A stretch of 21,692 bases of DNA from SLQH01 sp964612995. Lineage in GTDB: Bacteria; Planctomycetota; UBA11346. The translations under genes were made by a program, and so were the position numbers. Each line of letters opens with the position of its first letter. Within the stretch, counting starts at the first letter, position 1. Of the stretch, positions 6,400 to 13,664 are shown piece by piece. Below the pieces are notes generated by a model that was given only the letters and a program-made list of their open reading frames with translations, searched no databases and was not told the origin of the DNA. The stretch covers positions 1 through 21,692 of the forward strand of contig CAZTGE010000064.1 in the NCBI GenBank assembly GCA_964612995.1. Reading direction: 5' to 3'.

Positions 6400-8205
6400 A
6401 TGGACCCCAAGAAGTTCCTCCTCGCTCATGGTGAGAAGTTCCTCATTGCGCTGGTCGTGATCATCGCCGGTTGGATGGTCTACGCGACCATCAGCGACGA
6501 GTCGACCCAGTTCGGTCATGCCGACGAGGTGAGCGACGACTTCGGCGCCATCACCCGCGCCGAGAACATGGTCAAACCCCCGGTGTTCCGGGATCCGGCG
6601 CCGATCCCGGAATACATCGAGCGGCGTTTCGGCGTCGAGCTGGATGTCGCCGATCTGCCAGGCTGGATCGTCTCCCATCCCGATCTGACCGGCGAGGGAC
6701 CACCGGCCGAGCCGCGGCCGGTGGTCTATGAGATCCTGGTTCCCGAGCTGGCGATCGAGCCCAAGATCGGCGGCTTCGAGCTGACGGTGGAGCTGCCGGA
6801 GGCCAAGCGCGCCAATCCCTCGCCGGAGAGCGAGTCCCAGCAGGCGCGGATCAAGGATGCTCCGATCGCCGAGTGGGAGCGGAACGTCGGCTTCCCGGCC
6901 GAGAACGTCGCTCGCTGGCACAGCGTGCAGATCGAGTATGCCATCGGCGAGGCCCAGCGGGGCGACGGCGGGGTGATGCTCGAATGGCTGCCGCTCGACC
7001 GGCCGGATCTGCCCGGTGGGAAGCTCGAGCTCGAGCTCGAGCAGCCGCGGTCCGGCGCCACGCGCGAAATCCTGCTCACCGGCCTGCGCCCGTGGGAGAT
7101 GTACCACTTCCGGGCCCGGTTGCTGGTCGAGGCCACGGCTGTCGCTCCTGGCGGTGAGGCGGTGGTCCAGCCACAGCAGGTGCGTGAGGTGCTCGTGCTC
7201 CAGTCGCCGCTTTCCGTCGACCCGAAGACCGATCAGGACTTCCAGGCACTGCTCGAATTCCAGAGCAAGGGCACTCTGCCCGAGGCCGCGCCACAGCGCG
7301 CGAGCGATGACCTGTTCGTCGGTCGGGTCGGTGAGCGTGTCGGGGCCCGCGTGCCCTCCAAGATCGCGCTGTGTCTCGAGCGCGTGCGTCGCGGCATGGC
7401 CGACATTCCCGACAAGGCGGTGGTGCTGGTCAAGCGCAAGATCCAGGACCCCGCCGGCACCCAGATGGCGTGGACGGAGGCCGTCGAGTACGTGCTCGAT
7501 GTCGGCGATCCGGTCGGTCGCGCGAACGAGAGCGTGTCCGACCCCTTCCGCGATGGCAACCTGAAGACGCGGGTCAACCTCAACACGCCCTTCGTGGTCC
7601 GGAGCATCGAGTCCGACGTCGAGCGCACCTATTATTACGAGGTCCGCCGCAAGACGCTGCTCGACGAGGATGGAGCCCCGGTGATGGAGGACGACCGGCC
7701 CGTGCGTCAGTTTCAGGTCGAGCCCTATCGGCGCCGTAGTTCGGCGGTGGTCCTGCGCAATACCAAGTCGGACAAGACGGTGACCTATATCGAGGTCGCC
7801 CGCATCCGTGCGCCCTACCAGCGGCCCGGCGCCTTCTTCTATCCCGAGATCCCGGCCGACGGCATCGACGAGAAGGAGGTGTTCGAGGAACAGACCGATG
7901 CGTTCCAGAATCCCACCCTCGCTCCGGCGCAGCCGATCCTGCATCGCGATCCGGGCAAGATCCGCACCTTGGTCAACCGGGCTTTCGAGCTGCCGCCAGC
8001 CTTCGGCGATATCGAGCAGCCCATCGTCGAGATGCCGGACGGGCGGATCATCCTCTACGAGACGCTCAACAAGCTGACCATGGTCGGCTATCTCCCGGGC
8101 ACCCGGCAGGGGCGGGGGACCCAGCCCGACGCGGGCGACGAGGACGAGGACGAGGCTGCCGAGGATGCGGACGAAGAGGCGCAGCGCGCCGGTGCTGGCC
8201 GCTGA
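6400..8205 (+). CDS. Bitopic inner-membrane protein with large periplasmic region (possible FN3-like domain)
   Basis: The 601-aa protein starts at ATG 6400, immediately after the previous stop, with AAGGAGG at 6386-6392. The N-terminus MDPKKFLLAHGEKF leads into a single transmembrane helix (about 13-30); this short-cytoplasmic, K/E-helix-then-TM arrangement recurs in planctomycete proteins beside pilM. Residues 171-245 could be a fibronectin-III-like sandwich: a WHSVQIEY strand, a VMLEWLPL strand and LRPWEMYHFRARLLVEA, close to the FN3 'L-x-P-x-x-x-Y-x-F-R-V' signature. Residues 340-470 hold more beta-rich sequence. The C-terminus is very acidic (about 579-593). Specific function unknown. By position and topology it could occupy the PilP/Amuc_1099 slot, linking the inner-membrane platform to secretins. 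That is inference. Confidence 0.62.
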   Translation: MDPKKFLLAHGEKFLIALVVIIAGWMVYATISDESTQFGHADEVSDDFGAITRAENMVKPPVFRDPAPIPEYIERRFGVELDVADLPGWIVSHPDLTGEGPPAEPRPVVYEILVPELAIEPKIGGFELTVELPEAKRANPSPESESQQARIKDAPIAEWERNVGFPAENVARWHSVQIEYAIGEAQRGDGGVMLEWLPLDRPDLPGGKLELELEQPRSGATREILLTGLRPWEMYHFRARLLVEATAVAPGGEAVVQPQQVREVLVLQSPLSVDPKTDQDFQALLEFQSKGTLPEAAPQRASDDLFVGRVGERVGARVPSKIALCLERVRRGMADIPDKAVVLVKRKIQDPAGTQMAWTEAVEYVLDVGDPVGRANESVSDPFRDGNLKTRVNLNTPFVVRSIESDVERTYYYEVRRKTLLDEDGAPVMEDDRPVRQFQVEPYRRRSSAVVLRNTKSDKTVTYIEVARIRAPYQRPGAFFYPEIPADGIDEKEVFEEQTDAFQNPTLAPAQPILHRDPGKIRTLVNRAFELPPAFGDIEQPIVEMPDGRIILYETLNKLTMVGYLPGTRQGRGTQPDAGDEDEDEAAEDADEEAQRAGAGR

Positions 8206-8590
8206 GCAGGCAGGAGCCGCCCCGGTGTCTTCATCGGCCGGCCGACTGCGGCTTGTCGACCGTTGTCAAGCCCCGAACGGGTCCGCTGACCGCGCAGACC
8301 CTGCAGATCGCGAGCCGGTCTCGCGGCCCGGATCGGGCGCCTCTCTGCCGCCGCCTTGCTCAAGCCGTTTCTGGATAAAAGCTTATGATTGACGTCATGC
8401 GCGCCGGAGCCCGGCTGGCCGAACGCCGTCGGCCCCGCGTCAGGGCGTTTGACTGGGTCGCCGCGAACCGCCGCGTTTGCGGGTTTCCCGCCCGTTACCC
8501 CCCGTCACGCTTGACGCCCTGCCACCGGTCTGCCACTGATGATCTACCCGGTGTGCCGACAGCGGTTTACCGCCTTGGAGGAGCCGACGC
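8206..8590. other. 385-bp intergenic region upstream of the secretin genes
   Basis: No convincing gene is present. It holds a perfect 12-bp palindrome TCGGCCGGCCGA (8234-8245) and a GGCTTG/CAAGCC stem (8250-8255 with 8267-8272), together a possible terminator zone for the preceding operon. An AT-richer island (8368-8390) follows, then three TTGAC hexamers at 8389, 8449 and 8511. TTGACG at 8511 with ACTGAT 18 bases on is the nearest promoter-like pair, but weak (the -10 matches only 3 of 6). The region probably separates the platform operon from the secretin operon. Confidence 0.5.
8390..8515. promoter_or_regulatory. Three TGAC/GTCA dyads upstream of the first secretin (operator candidate)
   Basis: TGACGTCA (8390-8397), GTCA-N7-TGAC (8439-8453) and GTCA-N4-TGAC (8504-8515) are three dyads sharing the same half-site in about 125 bp. 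Spacings differ, so a single regulator is uncertain; the pattern could be chance. Confidence 0.2.
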
Positions 8591-11224
8591 ATGAAGCGCT
8601 GCCTGTGTCTCGCCCTGTGCCTGTGCCTTTCCCCCCTGGTCTACGGGGAGGAGGCCGGCGCTGACGGCGATCAGATCATGACCCCGCCTGTGCCAGCGGA
8701 GGGCGAAGCCGCCCCGATGGCCGAAGCCGATGCCGGTGACATGGATGATGTCGTCGCCGACGACGAGGCGGAGGGTGACGGCGACGATGACGGCGACGAT
8801 GACGGCGACGATGGCGAGCCTGAGGGTGAGGGTCAGGCCGAGGAGGCCGAGCCGGACGCCCAGGCCATGCTCGACGAGGTGAGCAAGTCGCTCGACGTCA
8901 AACAACAGGCGCTCTACGCCCAGGCGGAGGCCTGGTATCTCAAGGCCCGTTCGTTGCTCCAGGCGGCGCGTTTCCCCGAAGCGCGTGAGGCGATCGCCAA
9001 GGCGGTGCGTCTGTTCCCGGCGCACCAGAAGGCGCAGGAGCTGCAGCAGGAGATCCTCGGCATCCTCGCCGTGCGCGACAACCGTCTGCAGATGGCTGCC
9101 ACCTGGCTCGCCGCGATCGGCGCCGTTCGTATCCAGGAAGAGGCGATGGAGATCGCACGCCTGCTCAAGCAGGGCGATCAGCACATGGATGCCGGTGAAT
9201 ACGGCGAGGCCTTCAATGCCTACGACAAGGTCGCGATCAAGCTCGACACCTTCCCCTACCAGTTCGACTGGAAGAAACTGCCCGAGGTGGTCGCGGCCAA
9301 GAAGCTCGCCTCCAAGGCCAAGGCACGGCAGGACGCCATCCGGCGTGATCGTGAGACCCGTCGCCGGGCCCAGGCCGAAGCCGAGCGGCGCAGCGAGATG
9401 GAAGAGGAGGTCCTCGAGAGGAAGGTCGACACCATCCTCCGCCGCGCGATGGCGGCCTACAAGCGCAAGCACTACCGTCGGGCCGAGGTCTCGGCCTGGA
9501 ACGCCTATCAGATGGACCGGCGTCGCGACGACGCCCGCGCGCTCTACCTCGACGCGCGTGAGAAGGCGCATGTCCAGTTCGACGAGCACTACCGCCAGGA
9601 GCGGCTCGAGGGTCTGGCCCGGGTCAACGAAGAGATCCACATGGCGCTCATCCCGCAGCACGAATTGATGACCTTCCCCGAAGACTGGTTCCGGCGTTCG
9701 CTGCGGCAGGCCCAGGAGATCGATGACGAGGAGGAGGAGCCGTGGGTCGCGCAGATCCACAATCGCCTGGAGCAGGAGGTCACCTTCAACTGGGTCGACG
9801 AGCCGATCGAGGACGTGATCGGATTCCTCCGTCGCACCACCGGCGTCAACTTCGTCATCGACCGCGAGGTCTACACCACCCCCCCGCCGCCGATCACCCT
9901 GACGGCCGAGAACATGAAGCTCAAGACGGCGCTGCGCTGGATCACCCAGATGACCCGCCTGAACATGTCGATCCGCAACCAGGCCGTGTTGATCACCAAT
10001 CGCGAGCAGCAGGGCGAGACCTACGTCAAGCTCTACAACATCGGCGACCTGATCAGTCCGGTGCAGGATTTCCCGGCCGAGGACCTCGGCTTCACCCAGG
10101 GCGGCGGTGGCGGTGGCGATGGCGGAGGGGGCTTCGACCTCTTCGGCGGTGGTGGTGGCGGCGGCGGCGGCGGTGGCGAGCGCGAGACGCTCGAAGCCGA
10201 CGACGTCATCGATTTCATCCGCAGCGCGGTGTTTCCTGAGACCTGGGACGATCCGAGCGTGGCCATGGATCTGCGTCAGGGTGGCACCCTGTTCGTCAGT
10301 CAGGCCAGCCGGGTCCACGATGGGATCGAGGACCTGCTCACGCGCCTGCGCAACCGGCTCACCGTCCAGGTCCGGGTCCGCATCCGGCTGCTCGATATCG
10401 AGAAGTCCTTCGTCGAGGAGATCGGGATCGAGTGGAACGATCTGAGCAACGACATCCTCAACACCAACACCCAGTCCGGCGTGCTCGACGTCAAGCGGGA
10501 ATGGGGCTATGCCGGCTCGCTCGACAATCAGCTGCCGGCCAATGCCGCAAGTACCGGTTTCGCCGACAGTTTCGGCTCGGGTGTGCGCACCGAATGGACG
10601 TACAACCTCGCCGGGATCCTCAACCGCCCGCAGGTCAACGGTGTGCTCGAGGCGCTCGAGCGCGAGTCGGATTCGCAGCAGGTCAACGCTCCCGAGGTCA
10701 CCTGCTTCAACGGTCAGCGTGCCAATGCCGTGTTCCTGCAGCAGTACGCCTACATCGCCGACTACGCGGTCACGGGCGAATCGAACTACGACCCCGAGAT
10801 CGAAGTGCTCAACTACGGCGACATCATCGATGTCCGCCCTCTGGTAAGCGCCGATCGCAAGTACGTCACCCTCGAGGTCCGGCCGACCTCGGTCCTGCTC
10901 AAGGACGTGTTCGTGGAGCGGGTGACCACCGTGCGTCAGGTCAACGACGTGGTGTTCAACTCGGTCTATCCGGTCGAGCTGCCCAACATCGAGGTCCGTA
11001 GCCTGCGCACCACCTGCATGCTGCCGGACAAGGGCAGCCTGCTGCTCGGCGGGTATGTCCGCGGACTGCGCCAGCGGACCCATTCCGGCATTCCGGTGCT
11101 CAGCCACATTCCCTTCCTCGGCCGGCTGTTCGGCAAGAACGGGATCTATGACGAGAACCGCCACCTGTTCTTCCTGGTCTCGGTCGAGATTCTCGATCTC
11201 GGCGAGCGCGAGGCGATGCAGTAG
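8591..11224 (+). CDS. Secretin 1 of 3, with TPR region and Gly-rich insert
   Basis: The 877-aa protein starts at ATG 8591, 7 bases after GGAGGAG (8577-8583). Signal peptide 1-20, probable cut after VYG, then a very acidic stretch (21-85). TPR/helical repeats cover about 100-345 and lead to the linker motif FPEDW (362-366). An N0/STN-like domain follows at 393-470 (the 'D-E-P-I-E-D-V-I-x-F-L' and 'I-T-L-T-A-x-N-M-K-L' pattern). A run of glycines (504-529), a small ring domain (535-590) and the secretin core (591-872) complete it. The core ends in the hallmark GIPVLSHIPFLGRLF (833-847). It should form an outer-membrane multimeric channel. AMIN domains typical of PilQ are absent; the TPR region replaces them, as I recall for Amuc_1098-like secretins. 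The C-terminus EAMQ is shared with secretin 2. No lipobox seen. Confidence 0.94.
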   Translation: MKRCLCLALCLCLSPLVYGEEAGADGDQIMTPPVPAEGEAAPMAEADAGDMDDVVADDEAEGDGDDDGDDDGDDGEPEGEGQAEEAEPDAQAMLDEVSKSLDVKQQALYAQAEAWYLKARSLLQAARFPEAREAIAKAVRLFPAHQKAQELQQEILGILAVRDNRLQMAATWLAAIGAVRIQEEAMEIARLLKQGDQHMDAGEYGEAFNAYDKVAIKLDTFPYQFDWKKLPEVVAAKKLASKAKARQDAIRRDRETRRRAQAEAERRSEMEEEVLERKVDTILRRAMAAYKRKHYRRAEVSAWNAYQMDRRRDDARALYLDAREKAHVQFDEHYRQERLEGLARVNEEIHMALIPQHELMTFPEDWFRRSLRQAQEIDDEEEEPWVAQIHNRLEQEVTFNWVDEPIEDVIGFLRRTTGVNFVIDREVYTTPPPPITLTAENMKLKTALRWITQMTRLNMSIRNQAVLITNREQQGETYVKLYNIGDLISPVQDFPAEDLGFTQGGGGGGDGGGGFDLFGGGGGGGGGGGERETLEADDVIDFIRSAVFPETWDDPSVAMDLRQGGTLFVSQASRVHDGIEDLLTRLRNRLTVQVRVRIRLLDIEKSFVEEIGIEWNDLSNDILNTNTQSGVLDVKREWGYAGSLDNQLPANAASTGFADSFGSGVRTEWTYNLAGILNRPQVNGVLEALERESDSQQVNAPEVTCFNGQRANAVFLQQYAYIADYAVTGESNYDPEIEVLNYGDIIDVRPLVSADRKYVTLEVRPTSVLLKDVFVERVTTVRQVNDVVFNSVYPVELPNIEVRSLRTTCMLPDKGSLLLGGYVRGLRQRTHSGIPVLSHIPFLGRLFGKNGIYDENRHLFFLVSVEILDLGEREAMQ
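8780..8815 (+). repeat. 12-bp tandem repeat coding for a Gly-Asp run in secretin 1
   Basis: GGCGACGATGAC occurs twice, then once with a single change (GGCGACGATGGC), encoding GDDDGDDDGDDG right after the signal peptide region. Because the unit is in frame, copy number could vary between strains without breaking the gene. Confidence 0.8.
10100..10188 (+). repeat. GGN low-complexity tract coding for a polyglycine linker
   Basis: Two runs of GGC/GGT/GGG codons surround a GFDLFGG island. They encode a flexible Gly-rich loop between the N0 domain and the ring domain of secretin 1. Secretins 2 and 3 have only short Gly-containing stretches at the same place. Confidence 0.8.
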
Positions 11225-11277
11225 GCGATGACCCAGGTGTCGCGAGCGGGACCGCGCCGCGGGCGTGAAGGGCGGGT

Positions 11278-13644
11278 ATGAGATCGGACTGGTTCCTCGT
11301 CGGTGTTCTGGTGCTCCTCGGCGCCGGGATCGGCGCCGAGGAGGCGGATGACGGGCCCCAGGGCGCGTCCGTGCCGTTCCGGCGCGAGGCGCTCGACGCC
11401 CGCGCCGCGGCTGCCATGGTCGCCGGGCACCAGGCAGAACTCGCCGGTGATTACCGTGCCGCACTCGATGCCTACAACCGGGCCCGAATCCTCAGTGCCG
11501 ATACGGCCGGCGTGCGGCGCAGCATCGACCGCGTGCGACAGATTCTCGGTTGGGGGCCGCTGCCCGATCCCGACCAGGCCGGCCTGGACGATGTCCGGAG
11601 TCAGCTGGCGCGCATCGAGATCCGGGTCGCGCTCAAGCGGGCCGAGATGGAGGCCGGTCAGGGGCGGTTCGTCAGCGCGCGCGAGCTCGCTGAACGGGCG
11701 CGGGCCTTGTTGCGGCGTCATCCGCTCGACCAGCAGCAGCAGCGCCTTGAGGCGGTCGACGCCTTCATCGACCGGCTCGAAGGGCAGATGGCCCAGCAGC
11801 GCACCGAGGCCATGCGCTCCGCGCTGCTCGAGCGCCAGGAGCGCGAGGTGCGGGAGATGCACGCGCGGCTCGAGCACGAGCAGGGCATCTTCGAGACCAA
11901 GCTCAGCGAGATCATCGAGACCGCCCAGCGGGCGCACTACGAACTCGCGCTCGCCCGGGCGCGCAAGCTTGTCAGCGACTACCCGCAGGAAGACCGCGCC
12001 ACAGCGCTGTTCAATCGCCTGCTGGCGCGTGTGCATGAACAGCGCGAGCTTACTCTCGAGCAGCGCAATGCCGAGCTCAAGCGGGAGATCAGCGAGCGCA
12101 TCCGTCGCTCGCTGGTCCCCACCGGTTTCGATGGCGAGCCCCATTTCCCCGAGGACTGGCTCGATCTCGCGGATCGCCGCAGCGACATCTTCGGGCAGAA
12201 GGTCGCCCTGCCGGCCTGGCGCGACCGCGTGCGCAACAGCCTCATGGCCCGGGTGTCGGTCGATTACAACGAGATCACTGCGGTCGAAGCGATCGACAAT
12301 CTGGCCCGCCGCACCGGGGTCAACATCGTCATCGGCAACGAGGTCCGTTCCGCCGCGCCGGTGAGCATCGACTTCACCGCCCGCGACATGCGTATCGATC
12401 GCCTGCTCAACTGGCTCACCCGTCAGGCGGGCACGAAGTGGAGTCTGCGCAATGAGGCCGTCTACGTCGGTGACGACGCAGGTGAAGAGGCGATGTTCCG
12501 CGTCTACGACGTCGCCGGTCTGATCAACCGGCCACCGGACCTGCCCGGTCTCGAGCTCGATCAGGCGCTCGGCGGCGAGGGCGGCGGGATCGACATGGGG
12601 GCGTTCAACCCGAACATCGATACCGACCTCGAGTCGATCGCGCCCGAGGATCTGGTCGACATGATCCAGCGCACTGTCGCTCCCGATCTGTGGGACAACG
12701 ACCGCTTCGGCATCGCCATCCGCAACCACAGACTGCTGGTCCGGGCGCCGGCGCACGTCCAGCTGCTGATCGAGGAGTTCCTCGGCAGCATGCGTTCGGC
12801 CAACAACCAGCTGGTCCACCTCGCGGTCAACTGGCTGGAGATCCGTGACGATTTCATCGAGGAGATCGGCTGGGACTGGACCGACGAGGACAGCGTGCTC
12901 AGCAATGCGCCGACCGACGCTGGCTACGAGCAGGCCTACCGCGAATACAGCAACCAGGCCGAGACGCAACACCTGTTGCCCGACTCGGTGGTCAGCACCG
13001 GGGCCCTGTTCGGCCAGGGCCTCAACCTGCAGCATGTCTACCTGGGCATGGCCGATGTCAGCGCCGTGTTCACTGCAGTCAGCAAGAAGCTCAAGGCACG
13101 GCGGGTCAGCGGGATCGACATGACCACCGTCAACGGGGTCCGGGGTAACGCTTTCTTCGGGCGTCAGCTGGCCTACATCGCCAGCTATTCGATCGCCGGC
13201 GAGAACAACTACGAGCCGGAGGTCGAGATGCTCTCGGTCGGGCAATCGCTGGACGTCAAGCCCTACATCAGCGCCGACAAGAAGTACGTCACGCTGAACA
13301 TCCGGCCCTTCCTGGTCACGGCCGATTTCGAGGTCGAGACCATCACCACGGTGCGTGAGACCAACGGCGTGTTGTTCAACTCCGACTATCCGCTCCAGCT
13401 GCCGAACACCCAGGTGTTCACCGCTGGCACGAGTGTGATCATCCCCGATGGGGGGACGGTTCTTGTGGGTGGATTCGGCAGTTTCACCGACCAGCATTCG
13501 AAGGCTCAGGTGCCATTCCTGGGTCATCTGCCCTTCCTGGGCCGGCTGTTCAGCAGGCGCGGGCGCTATAGTGAGCGTTGGCGTCTCTACCTGAGCCTGT
13601 CGGCGAAGATCATCCTCTACGACGAAGAGGAGGCGATGCAGTGA
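11278..13644 (+). CDS. Secretin 2 of 3, with helical N-terminal region
   Basis: The 788-aa protein starts at ATG 11278, 53 bases after secretin 1, with AAGGG at 11268-11272. Signal peptide 1-20 (cut after GIGA, before EE). Residues 36-270 are TPR-like and helical, rich in Arg/Glu. The linker motif FPEDW (290-294) precedes an N0/STN-like domain (322-398: RRTGVNIVIGNEVRS, then VSIDFTARDMRID). A short Gly stretch (432-437), a ring domain (455-505) and the secretin core (510-783) follow. The core has YIASYSIAGENNYEPEVE and the hallmark QVPFLGHLPFLGRLF (744-758). Relative to secretin 1 the acidic N-terminus and polyglycine loop are missing. Same C-terminal EAMQ. It is likely co-transcribed with its two paralogues. 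Whether it makes homo- or hetero-multimers cannot be told from sequence. Confidence 0.93.
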   Translation: MRSDWFLVGVLVLLGAGIGAEEADDGPQGASVPFRREALDARAAAAMVAGHQAELAGDYRAALDAYNRARILSADTAGVRRSIDRVRQILGWGPLPDPDQAGLDDVRSQLARIEIRVALKRAEMEAGQGRFVSARELAERARALLRRHPLDQQQQRLEAVDAFIDRLEGQMAQQRTEAMRSALLERQEREVREMHARLEHEQGIFETKLSEIIETAQRAHYELALARARKLVSDYPQEDRATALFNRLLARVHEQRELTLEQRNAELKREISERIRRSLVPTGFDGEPHFPEDWLDLADRRSDIFGQKVALPAWRDRVRNSLMARVSVDYNEITAVEAIDNLARRTGVNIVIGNEVRSAAPVSIDFTARDMRIDRLLNWLTRQAGTKWSLRNEAVYVGDDAGEEAMFRVYDVAGLINRPPDLPGLELDQALGGEGGGIDMGAFNPNIDTDLESIAPEDLVDMIQRTVAPDLWDNDRFGIAIRNHRLLVRAPAHVQLLIEEFLGSMRSANNQLVHLAVNWLEIRDDFIEEIGWDWTDEDSVLSNAPTDAGYEQAYREYSNQAETQHLLPDSVVSTGALFGQGLNLQHVYLGMADVSAVFTAVSKKLKARRVSGIDMTTVNGVRGNAFFGRQLAYIASYSIAGENNYEPEVEMLSVGQSLDVKPYISADKKYVTLNIRPFLVTADFEVETITTVRETNGVLFNSDYPLQLPNTQVFTAGTSVIIPDGGTVLVGGFGSFTDQHSKAQVPFLGHLPFLGRLFSRRGRYSERWRLYLSLSAKIILYDEEEAMQ

Positions 13645-13664
13645 GCTCGACGCGAGGAAACGAC

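Noticed and set aside
6034..7944. 636-aa minus-strand frame across the two bitopic-protein genes
   Set aside because: Antisense to genes with good ribosome binding sites and membrane helices; no domain seen.
8356..8389. TTGCTC and TATGAT as a promoter pair before secretin 1
   Set aside because: They are 22 bases apart, outside the usable range for a sigma-70 promoter.
8385..8594. 69-codon frame ending with a 4-base overlap on the secretin 1 start
   Set aside because: Arg/Pro-rich sequence, no ribosome binding site, no family; the overlap is probably accidental. A leader peptide cannot be fully excluded.
8567..11464. 965-aa open frame on the minus strand across secretin 1
   Set aside because: It is antisense to a well-supported secretin, lacks any recognisable domain, and follows from GC-rich third codon positions of the sense gene.
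11146..13527. 793-aa open frame on the minus strand across secretin 2
   Set aside because: Same shadow effect; no family pattern and it overlaps two secure genes.
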